Part shown: positions 6,494-12,361 of the stretch, one piece after another | Layout of the letters: the number at the start of each line of letters is the position of its first letter | Numbering within the stretch: position 1 is the first letter of the stretch | Assembly: GCA_946886425.1 (NCBI GenBank) | Contig: CAMPIP010000052.1 | Span: forward strand, 1-13,297 | From: an uncultured Actinomycetes bacterium | GTDB lineage: Bacteria > Actinomycetota > Thermoleophilia > Solirubrobacterales > 70-9 | Direction of reading: 5' to 3' | Length of the DNA: 13,297 nt | Made by a program: the position numbers and the translations under genes | The notes under the pieces: generated by a model | The model's input: only the letters and a program-made list of their open reading frames with translations | What the model was told of the DNA's origin: nothing | Databases searched by the model: none

Positions 6494-6966
6494 CGCTGAC
6501 GGCGACTCGCGCCTGGTGTTTGGCCGGCGGCCTCTGCGCGCTCGTCCTCGCCGCCGACCAAGCCGCCAAGGCCGTCGTCGAGGCCAATCTGGTGCTGGGA
6601 GAGCAGGTCGGGGTGCTGGGCCCGCTGGAGCTGACCCTCTCCCACAACCGCGGCGTCGCCTTCGGGCTCGCCGGCGGCGGTGGGGCCCTGCTGATCGTGG
6701 TCGGGCTCGCCGCCCTCGGCGTAGTCGGCTACCTGTTCGCCCGCGAACCGACCCGGCCCTGGATGTGGCTGGCCACCGGCCTCGTCGCCGGCGGTGCCCT
6801 CGGCAACCTCACCGACCGCGTCCGCGCCGACGCCGTCACCGACTACATCGACGTTCTCGCCTGGCCGCCCTTCAACCTCGCCGACATCGCGATCAGCGCC
6901 GGGGTGCTGGTCCTCGTCGTCCTCTACCTGCGCGATGCCGCCACGGCGAAGCGGGCGGATGGCTGA
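6490..6966 (+). CDS. lspA: LspA, prolipoprotein signal peptidase (signal peptidase II)
   Basis: This 158-residue polytopic membrane aspartyl protease cleaves the signal peptide of diacylglyceryl-modified prolipoproteins. Family motifs appear in order: AADQAAKAVV (21-30) at the end of the first membrane segment, SHNRGVAFG (51-59), GGALGNLTDRV (101-111), VTDYID (116-121) and PFNLADIAI (127-135). D118 and D132 are the probable catalytic pair. Four hydrophobic segments are visible (about 9-30, 62-84, 91-107, 134-148). Translation begins at GTG 6490 overlapping the yggT stop (GTGA). The last 8 nt overlap the next gene. The lspA-rluD pairing is widely conserved. Confidence 0.95.
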   Translation: MTLTATRAWCLAGGLCALVLAADQAAKAVVEANLVLGEQVGVLGPLELTLSHNRGVAFGLAGGGGALLIVVGLAALGVVGYLFAREPTRPWMWLATGLVAGGALGNLTDRVRADAVTDYIDVLAWPPFNLADIAISAGVLVLVVLYLRDAATAKRADG

Positions 6967-7636
6967 GTCGGCGCCGCGAGTCGTCCACCTCGACGAGGCG
7001 CTGGCGGTCGTCGACAAGCCCGCCGGGCTGGTCGTCCACCCGGCGCCCTCTCACCAGGGGCCGACCCTGGTCAGCGAGCTGGCCGAGATCCTCGGCGGAG
7101 GCGATCCCGAGCGGCCGGGGATCGTCCATCGGCTCGACAAGGGGACCAGCGGCCTGCTCGTGGTCGCCCGCGACGACGCGGCCCACGCCGCTCTGCAGGC
7201 CCAGGTCCAGGCGCGCGAGGTCGAACGCGTCTACCTGGCGCTGGCCGGCGGCCGGCTCGCCACGCGGACCGGCACCATCGACGCCCCGATCGGCCGCGCC
7301 TCCCGCCAGCGGCACCGGATGGCGGTCTCCGGCGCCGCCTCGCGCCAGGCCCGCACCCATTTCGAGGTGATCGAGCTGCTGCCGCGCGAGACCTACCTGC
7401 AGGCGAAGCTGGAGACGGGCCGAACCCACCAGATCCGCGCCCACTTCGCGGCGATCGGTCACCCGCTGACCGGCGACCCCACCTACGGGGGCGCCGCGCG
7501 CTACGGGCTCGAGCGGCAGTTCCTGCACGCCCACCGGCTCGCCTTCCGGCACCCGCGCAGCGGCGAGCGGCTCAGCTTCGAGTCGCCCCTGCCGGGCGAC
7601 CTCGCCGCCGCTCTGGACGCGGCCCGCGCCGAGTAG
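6959..7636 (+). CDS. RluA-family RNA pseudouridine synthase, without S4 domain
   Basis: The protein has 225 residues. It isomerises uridine to pseudouridine in rRNA or tRNA. The catalytic motif HRLDKGTSGLLVVA (57-70) contains the nucleophile D60. VVDKPAGLVVHP (17-28) is the family motif I. RVYLALAGG (90-98) and LETGRTHQIRAHFAAIGHPLTGDPTYG (151-177) are further conserved blocks. Its lspA neighbour suggests RluD lineage, but RluD proteins normally begin with an S4 RNA-binding domain of about 70 residues and this one starts directly at the catalytic domain. No S4-like frame exists upstream because lspA occupies it. The target site cannot be deduced. The ATG at 6959 overlaps lspA by 8 nt and gives a compact family N-terminus. 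Confidence 0.92.
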   Translation: MAESAPRVVHLDEALAVVDKPAGLVVHPAPSHQGPTLVSELAEILGGGDPERPGIVHRLDKGTSGLLVVARDDAAHAALQAQVQAREVERVYLALAGGRLATRTGTIDAPIGRASRQRHRMAVSGAASRQARTHFEVIELLPRETYLQAKLETGRTHQIRAHFAAIGHPLTGDPTYGGAARYGLERQFLHAHRLAFRHPRSGERLSFESPLPGDLAAALDAARAE

Positions 7637-7773
7637 CGCTCGCCCCCTACAATTCCCCTTCGCAAACTACCCCCCGCCGGCAGCGAACCGGATCCTGCCT
7701 GGCGCCCAAAGCGCGCCGGGTCCCGGCAAGTGGAGCGGGGAGCTTCGCCCAAACTGAACAAGGAGAACTTTCA
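7637..7773 (+). promoter_or_regulatory. rpsB promoter and structured leader
   Basis: The 137-bp interval before rpsB holds TACAAT (7648-7653), the best -10 box in the window, with transcription expected to start near 7660; no good -35 is seen. The leader of about 114 nt can form a 9-bp stem (7697-7705 with 7713-7721, loop CCAAAGC, including two G-U pairs). An outer CCGG/CCGG stem (7688-7691 with 7723-7726) may extend it across an asymmetric internal loop. It ends with a strong Shine-Dalgarno AAGGAG at 7760-7765, 8 nt before the ATG. S2 operons in other bacteria are autoregulated through leader RNA; whether this leader acts so is inference. Confidence 0.55.
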
Positions 7774-8799
7774 ATGCCAGAGGCAGGCCTTACCGAGCTG
7801 CTCCAGGCCGGAGTCCACTTCGGCCACCAGACGCGCCGCTGGAACCCGAACATGCGCCGCTTCATCTTCGGCGAGCTGGACGGGATCCACATCATCGATC
7901 TGCTGCAGACCGAGGCATTGCTGGAGAACGCCCGGCGCTTCGCCGGCGAGCTCGCCAGCGGCGGCGGCACGGTGCTCTTCGTCGGCACCAAGAAGCAGGC
8001 CCGCGACTCGGTCCAGGAATGGGCCGACCGCTGCAAGATGCCCTACGTCAACAAGCGCTGGCTGGGCGGGCTGCTGACCAACTTCAACACGATGTCGGGC
8101 CGGATCGGCCGCCTCCACGAGCTCACCACCTGGAAAGAGGAGGGCAAACTCGACCTCCTGCCGACCAAGGAGCGGATGGGGATGGAGGCCGAACTCGCCA
8201 AGCTCGAGTTCAACCTCGGCGGCGTCCTCGACATGGAGCGCCTGCCCGACGCGGTCTTCGTCACCGACCTGAAAACCGAGGAGATCGCGGTTCACGAGGC
8301 GGCCCGCCTGCGGATCCCGATCATCGGCCTGGTCGACACCAACTGCGACCCGACCCCGGTCGACTTCGTGATCCCCGGCAACGACGACGCGATCCGCTCC
8401 TGCGAGCTGATCATCGGCACGATCGGCGCCGCCGTCGAGGAGGGCTCGAGCGCCTGGCGGGTCCAGGAGGAGAAGCGCATCGCCGAGGAAATGGCGCGGC
8501 GCAAAAAGGAGGAAGAAGAGCGGCGCAAACGCGAGGAAGAAGAGAAGGCCCGCGTCGAAGCCGAGGAAGCGAAAAAGGCGGCGGAAGCCGCCGAGAAAGC
8601 GGCTCAGGAAAAAGCGGCAAGAGAGAAAGCCGCTCAGGAGCAGGCCGCCCCGCCCGCGTCACCCCCGGCAGAGGCGTCTGCGCCCAAGGCCGAGGCTCCA
8701 GCCGCTCCCGCAACCCCGCCGACTTCCGAGCCCGCACCTTCGCCGGAGCCCCAGGCTCCGGCCCCTGAGAGTTCTGAGAAAGAGGGAGACCAGTCGTGA
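7774..8799 (+). CDS. rpsB: Ribosomal protein uS2 with long C-terminal extension
   Basis: This 341-residue protein has an S2 core at residues 1-229. Typical blocks are LLQAGVHFGHQTRRWNPNM (9-27), HIIDLLQT (39-46), VLFVGTKKQA (67-76), YVNKRWLGGLLTNF (91-104) and IPIIGLVDTNCDPTPVDFVIPGND (179-202). S2 joins the small subunit late and contacts S1 and the Shine-Dalgarno region. Most S2 proteins end near residue 230-260; here a Glu/Lys/Arg/Ala helix or coiled coil (230-291) and a Pro/Ala-rich tail (292-341) follow. The tail includes a duplicated 10-residue unit starting EKAAQE. AAGGAG 8 nt upstream makes the ATG at 7774 secure. The gene leads the rpsB-tsf-pyrH-frr-uppS-cdsA run and overlaps tsf by 4 nt (GTGA). 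Confidence 0.97.
   Translation: MPEAGLTELLQAGVHFGHQTRRWNPNMRRFIFGELDGIHIIDLLQTEALLENARRFAGELASGGGTVLFVGTKKQARDSVQEWADRCKMPYVNKRWLGGLLTNFNTMSGRIGRLHELTTWKEEGKLDLLPTKERMGMEAELAKLEFNLGGVLDMERLPDAVFVTDLKTEEIAVHEAARLRIPIIGLVDTNCDPTPVDFVIPGNDDAIRSCELIIGTIGAAVEEGSSAWRVQEEKRIAEEMARRKKEEEERRKREEEEKARVEAEEAKKAAEAAEKAAQEKAAREKAAQEQAAPPASPPAEASAPKAEAPAAPATPPTSEPAPSPEPQAPAPESSEKEGDQS
8593..8639 (+). repeat. 30-bp-period near-direct repeat in the rpsB tail
   Basis: A 17-nt unit at 8593-8609 recurs at 8623-8639 with a single G/C difference. It encodes two EKAAQE segments of the S2 tail. The surrounding codons use AAA and GAA much more than the rest of the window. Confidence 0.75.
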
Positions 8800-9398
8800 G
8801 CATTTCCGCTGCGGATGTGAAGGCGCTCCGGGATCGCACCGGGGCGGCGATGATGGACTGCAAAGCGGCCCTGTCCGAGGCCGACGGCGACACCGAGCGC
8901 GCCGTCGAGATCCTCCGCGTCAAGGGCCAGGCCTCGGCCGCGAAGCGGGAAGGGCGCGGCACCGACGAGGGCGTCGTCTCCTCCTACATCCACGCCAACG
9001 ACAAGGTCGGGGCGATGGTCGAGGTCCAGTGCGAGACCGACTTCGTCGCCCGCAACGAGGACTTCAAGGTCTTCGCGTACCAGGTCGCCCTGCACGTCGC
9101 CGCGACGGCGCCGCGCTACGTCTCCTCCGAGGAGATCCCGGCCGAGGAGCGCGATGCCGAAAAGCGGGTCTTCGAAGAGAAGGCGCGCGAAGAAGGCAAG
9201 CCCGACAACGTCGTCGAGAAGATCGTCGAGGGCCAGCTCTCGAAGTGGGCCAGCGAGGTGGCGCTGCTCGACCAGCAGCACGTCAACGCCGAGAAGCACG
9301 ACTCAAAGACGATCGAGCAGCTGCGCCAGGAGCTGGCGGCGAAGACCGGCGAGAACATCCGGATCGCCCGCTTCTCCTACTTCCGCGTCGGCGAATAG
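8796..9398 (+). CDS. tsf: Elongation factor Ts, short form
   Basis: This 200-residue guanine-nucleotide exchange factor for EF-Tu has a UBA-like N-terminal domain (1-52) carrying the signature LRDRTGAAMMDCKAAL (11-26). A core follows with VEVQCETDFVARNEDF (75-90), including the TDFVARN block that contacts EF-Tu. The C-terminus ends at IRIARFSYFRVGE. The length resembles the short forms of Thermus and cyanobacteria rather than the 270-280-residue forms of many actinobacteria and proteobacteria, so one core subdomain repeat is absent. The GTG start at 8796 is preceded by GAGGGAG (8782-8788) at 7 nt and overlaps the rpsB TGA, giving tight coupling with S2. Confidence 0.96.
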   Translation: MSISAADVKALRDRTGAAMMDCKAALSEADGDTERAVEILRVKGQASAAKREGRGTDEGVVSSYIHANDKVGAMVEVQCETDFVARNEDFKVFAYQVALHVAATAPRYVSSEEIPAEERDAEKRVFEEKAREEGKPDNVVEKIVEGQLSKWASEVALLDQQHVNAEKHDSKTIEQLRQELAAKTGENIRIARFSYFRVGE

Positions 9399-9415
9399 AG
9401 TCACGGCAACGTGAC
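9396..9415 (+). promoter_or_regulatory. Hairpin with GCAA tetraloop covering the pyrH start codon
   Basis: GTCACG (9400-9405) and CGTGAC (9410-9415) are perfect inverted repeats closing a GCAA loop (9406-9409), a GNRA-type tetraloop. The 3' arm contains the pyrH GTG start at 9411-9413. There is no Shine-Dalgarno for pyrH. TAGAGT at 9396-9401, overlapping the tsf stop, also resembles a -10 box. The structure could couple pyrH translation to tsf termination; this is inference. Confidence 0.5.
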
Positions 9416-10151
9416 GTCTTCACCCGAGCCGCGCTTCGGGCGCATCCTCCTGAAGCTTTCCGGCGAGGCGCTGATGGGGCGCCTCGACTTCGGCACCGAC
9501 GCCGGCGAGGTCGAGCGCATCGCCAAGCAGGTGGCGGCGCAGCGCGATCGCGGCGTCGAGGTGGCGATCGTGGTCGGTGCGGGCAACATCTACCGCGGCC
9601 TCGATGGGGCCGCCAAGGGCATGGACCGGGCGACCGGCGATTACATGGGCATGCTGGCCACGGTCCTCAACGCGCTGACCCTGCAGGACGCGCTGGAGAG
9701 CCTCGGCGCCTACACGCGGGTGATGTCGGCGATCGACGTCAAGGAGGTCGCCGAGCCCTACATCCGCCGCCGCGCCATGCGCCACCTCGAGAAGGGCCGA
9801 ATCGTGATCTTCGCCGCCGGCACCGGCAACCCGTTCTTCACCACCGACACGGCGGCGGCCCTGCGGGCGCTGGAGATCCACGCCGAGGCGATCCTGATGG
9901 CCAAGAACGGGGTGGAGGGGGTCTACGACGCCGACCCGGCGACCAATCCCGACGCCAAGTTCATCGCCGCGATCACCCACCGCGAAGCGATCGAGCGCGG
10001 CCTCAAGGTGATGGATTCCACGGCGCTCTCCCTCTGCATGGACAACGACCTGCCGATCTACGTCTTCAACATGGGCGACGAGCTGAACATAGATAGGATC
10101 GTCTCCGGCGAGAGGGTGGGCACGCTGGTCTCCAACACGCCCGCCGATTAG
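9411..10151 (+). CDS. pyrH: UMP kinase
   Basis: This is a 246-residue bacterial UMP kinase of the amino-acid kinase fold, converting UMP plus ATP to UDP for pyrimidine nucleotide supply. Motifs are [12 protein letters not shown] (12-23) for phosphate binding, [10 protein letters not shown] (54-63), [14 protein letters not shown] (76-89), the nucleotide-binding [16 protein letters not shown] (134-149) and [12 protein letters not shown] (165-176). Length equals the family norm. The GTG at 9411 is 12 nt after the tsf stop; the codons before KLSGEAL fit family length. The start lies inside a hairpin and lacks a Shine-Dalgarno. The frr gene begins 14 nt downstream with its ribosome site overlapping the pyrH stop codon. 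Confidence 0.97.
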   Translation: MTSSPEPRFGRILLKLSGEALMGRLDFGTDAGEVERIAKQVAAQRDRGVEVAIVVGAGNIYRGLDGAAKGMDRATGDYMGMLATVLNALTLQDALESLGAYTRVMSAIDVKEVAEPYIRRRAMRHLEKGRIVIFAAGTGNPFFTTDTAAALRALEIHAEAILMAKNGVEGVYDADPATNPDAKFIAAITHREAIERGLKVMDSTALSLCMDNDLPIYVFNMGDELNIDRIVSGERVGTLVSNTPAD

Positions 10152-10155
10152 GAGG
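10150..10155 (+). promoter_or_regulatory. Ribosome binding site of frr
   Basis: AGGAGG, one of the strongest Shine-Dalgarno matches in the window, overlaps the pyrH TAG and lies 10 nt before the GTG at 10166. It fixes the frr start. Confidence 0.8.
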
Positions 10156-10165
10156 ACGGGAACCA

Positions 10166-10729
10166 GTGGAGCTGATCGACGAACTGCTCGAAGACGCCAA
10201 GGGGCGGATGGCCAAGTCGGTGGAGTCGAGCCGCGGCGAGCTGGCCACGGTCCGCACCGGGCGCGCCTCCCCGCACCTGCTCGACCGCATCGTCGTCGAC
10301 TACTACGGCAACCCGACGCCGCTCAAGCAGCTCGCCAACATCGCCGCCAGCGACGCTCGGCTGCTGACCGTGACGCCCTTCGACAAGGGCTCGCTGGGGG
10401 CGATCGAGAAGTCGATCCAGGAGTCCGACGTCGGCCTGACGCCAAGCAACGACGGCAACGTGATCCGGCTCTCGATCCCGGAGATGACCGAGGAGCGGCG
10501 CCGCGAGATGGTCAAAGTCGTCCACGGCGTCGCCGAGGAAGGCCGGGTCGCGATCCGCAACGTCCGCCGCGACATCATGAGCGACCTGCGCGAGCTGAAG
10601 AAAGAGGGCGAAGCGGGCGAGGACGACGAGCGACGCGCCGAGGCCGCCCTGCAGAAGCAAACCGACGACGCGGTCGCCGAGATCGACGCCCTGCTGAAGG
10701 GCAAGGAAGAGGAAATCCTCGAAGTTTGA
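10166..10729 (+). CDS. frr: Ribosome recycling factor
   Basis: The 187 residues match the usual 185 of RRF, the L-shaped tRNA mimic that with EF-G splits post-termination ribosomes. Domain I helices carry LATVRTGRASPHLLD (26-40) and the C-terminal RREMVKVVHGVAEEGRVAIRN block (112-132), both family signatures. Domain II includes VDYYGNPTPLKQLANI (44-59), LTVTPFD (67-73) and IRLSIPEMTEERR (100-112). The GTG start is fixed by AGGAGG. The TGA overlaps the TTG start of uppS by 4 nt (TTGA). Confidence 0.97.
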   Translation: MELIDELLEDAKGRMAKSVESSRGELATVRTGRASPHLLDRIVVDYYGNPTPLKQLANIAASDARLLTVTPFDKGSLGAIEKSIQESDVGLTPSNDGNVIRLSIPEMTEERRREMVKVVHGVAEEGRVAIRNVRRDIMSDLRELKKEGEAGEDDERRAEAALQKQTDDAVAEIDALLKGKEEEILEV

Positions 10730-11394
10730 GCCCGCCGCGCTACGTAGCCATCATCACCGACGGCAACGGGCGTTGGGCGGAGCGCAGGGGCCTGCCGGTC
10801 GTCGAGGGGCACCGGGCCGGCGCCGACGTCGTCAAGGGCCGGCTGCGCGACGCGGTCGAGCTCGGGATCGAGGAGCTGACCGTCTTCTCCTTCTCGACCG
10901 AGAACTGGACGCGGCCGCCGGAGGAGGTCGAGGGGCTGATGCGGATGCTCGACGAGAGGATCGCCGGCGAGACCCCGGAGCTGAACGAGGAGGGAGTGCG
11001 GATGCGCTTCGTGGGCCGTCGCGAGGGGGTGCCGGCGCCGCTGGTCGAAAGGATGGAGTGGGCCGAAGAGCTGACCGGCGGCAACGACCGAATCTCCCTG
11101 TTCATCGCCTTCAACTACGGGGGCAGGGCGGAGATCGTCGACGCGGCGCGAAGCTTCACGGGCGGGACCGAGGAGGAGTTCCGCCAGCACCTCTACGCGC
11201 CCGAGATGCACGACCCCGACCTGCTGATCCGCACCAGCGGCGAGGAACGCCTCTCCAACTACCTGCTCTGGCAGTGCGCCTACTCGGAGCTGGTCTTCGC
11301 CGAGGAGCTCTGGCCCGACTACGGGCGCGAGGCCTTCGAGCGCTCGCTGGGCGAGTACGAGACGCGGCAGCGCCGCTTCGGGGCGCGGGCATGA
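10726..11394 (+). CDS. uppS: Isoprenyl (undecaprenyl-type) diphosphate synthase
   Basis: This 222-residue cis-prenyltransferase adds isopentenyl units to farnesyl-type diphosphate to make the long carrier lipid for peptidoglycan and glycan export. Motifs are ITDGNGRWAERRGL (10-23; D12 binds the Mg-pyrophosphate), FSFSTENWTRP (54-64), FNYGGRAEI (129-137) and DLLIRTSGEERLSNYLLWQ (165-183). The start is TTG at 10726 inside the frr stop, leaving only six residues before the first conserved strand, so the N-terminal helix present in many homologues is missing. A purine run (about 10706-10715) lies roughly 10 nt upstream. Chain length of the product is not predictable with confidence. The gene is coupled to cdsA by ATGA. 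Confidence 0.94.
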   Translation: MSPPRYVAIITDGNGRWAERRGLPVVEGHRAGADVVKGRLRDAVELGIEELTVFSFSTENWTRPPEEVEGLMRMLDERIAGETPELNEEGVRMRFVGRREGVPAPLVERMEWAEELTGGNDRISLFIAFNYGGRAEIVDAARSFTGGTEEEFRQHLYAPEMHDPDLLIRTSGEERLSNYLLWQCAYSELVFAEELWPDYGREAFERSLGEYETRQRRFGARA

Positions 11395-12281
11395 CCGTCG
11401 ACCTCTTCGACGACGAGATGTTCGAGGAGGACCCCCCGGAGCCCAGGCGCGAGCGGCCGCCGCGCAAGCCGCGCCGCCGCGGCGGCGGCACCGGCGAGAC
11501 CGCCAAGCGGGTGATCGTCGTCATCCCCTGGATCGCGGTGGTGATCGCGATCGTCGTCGCCGGGGGCCTCGTTTTCGCCGCCGCGATGATCGCGATCGGG
11601 GCCCTCTGCGTGCGCGAGTACCTGACCATGACCGGCGTCCAGCGACCGCTGGCGATCCCCGCCTACCTGGGGGTGGCGGCGCTGATCGTCGCCGCCCAGT
11701 TCGGCACCGCCTTCAACGTCCTGCTCGTCCTCGCCGCGACCTTCCCGCTGTTCTTCTTCTTCGGCGCCCGCAGCAAGGGGCGCGGCGTCACCTCATCGAT
11801 CGGCGTCACCCTGTTGGGCATCGTCTGGATCGGCATCCCGCTGGTTCACGCGGTGCTGCTGCGCGACCTGCCCCACCACGGCGCCGGCCTGCTCGTCGAC
11901 GTCCTCGTCGGCACCTTCGTCGCCGACACTGCCGCCTACGCGACCGGGCGGATGTTCGGCAGCCACAAGATCACCCCGACCCTCTCGCCCAACAAGACGA
12001 TCGAGGGCCTCATCGGCGGCTTCGTGATCGGCACGATGGGGTTCTGGTTCGCCGGGCTCTACCAGGACTGGCTGTCCGGGGTGGACGCGCTGATCATCGG
12101 CGCCGCCGTCGCCGCGATCGCCCCCGTCGGCGATCTCTTCGAGTCGATGCTGAAGCGCGACCTCGGCACCAAGGACACTGGCACCCTGTTCGGCCCCCAC
12201 GGCGGCATCCTCGACCGCTTGGACGCCGTCTTCTTCACCGTGGTCGTCGGCTACTACCTGTCGGTGGCGCTCGTCTACTGA
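11391..12281 (+). CDS. cdsA: Phosphatidate cytidylyltransferase (CDP-diacylglycerol synthase)
   Basis: This 296-residue polytopic membrane enzyme makes CDP-diacylglycerol from phosphatidate and CTP. A charged cytoplasmic N-terminus of about 40 residues (acidic 4-14, then Pro/Arg-rich to 31) precedes roughly seven hydrophobic segments. VADTAAYATGRMFG (177-190) and LSPNKTIEG (198-206) are conserved. The full CDS signature lies at 252-278, with SMLKRD, TKDTG, GPHGG and LDRLD in order; the aspartates here bind the metal. The frame is open far upstream of 11391, but that part overlaps uppS in another frame and has no homology. ATG 11391 overlaps the uppS TGA. The gene ends at the left arm of a long hairpin. 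Confidence 0.95.
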   Translation: MTVDLFDDEMFEEDPPEPRRERPPRKPRRRGGGTGETAKRVIVVIPWIAVVIAIVVAGGLVFAAAMIAIGALCVREYLTMTGVQRPLAIPAYLGVAALIVAAQFGTAFNVLLVLAATFPLFFFFGARSKGRGVTSSIGVTLLGIVWIGIPLVHAVLLRDLPHHGAGLLVDVLVGTFVADTAAYATGRMFGSHKITPTLSPNKTIEGLIGGFVIGTMGFWFAGLYQDWLSGVDALIIGAAVAAIAPVGDLFESMLKRDLGTKDTGTLFGPHGGILDRLDAVFFTVVVGYYLSVALVY

Positions 12282-12327
12282 CGCGTCTGCCCTAACCCGT
12301 CCTATACACGGGTAGCGGCAGACGCGT
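12281..12327 (+). terminator. Long hairpin between cdsA and dxr
   Basis: ACGCGTCTGCC (12281-12291) pairs perfectly with GGCAGACGCGT (12317-12327). The stem continues with CTA/TAG (12292-12294 with 12313-12315) and CCCGT/ACGGG (12296-12300 with 12308-12312). It has one-base bulges at A12295 and C12316 and a 7-nt loop CCTATAC. That makes 19 base pairs starting at the last base of the cdsA stop. No T-run follows on either strand, so this would be a U-less terminator, an mRNA end or processing element, or an operator. Confidence 0.6.
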
Positions 12328-12346
12328 GGCCGGCCCAGCGGCTCCG

Positions 12347-12352
12347 TATCCT
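12347..12352 (+). promoter_or_regulatory. Candidate -10 box for dxr
   Basis: TATCCT ends 9 nt before the dxr ATG at 12362, giving a leader of at most 2-3 nt or none. No Shine-Dalgarno precedes the ATG. The preceding hairpin would separate dxr from the upstream operon, consistent with its own promoter. No clear -35. Confidence 0.4.
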
Positions 12353-12361
12353 CTGTCGGGC

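Noticed and set aside
8500..8520. Strong internal Shine-Dalgarno-like AAGGAGGAA within rpsB
   Set aside because: No start codon follows at suitable distance; it results from Lys/Glu codons of the tail.
10773..11390. Upstream extension of the cdsA reading frame
   Set aside because: It is out-of-frame translation of uppS, low-complexity Arg/Gly/Ala, and CdsA homology starts only after 11391.
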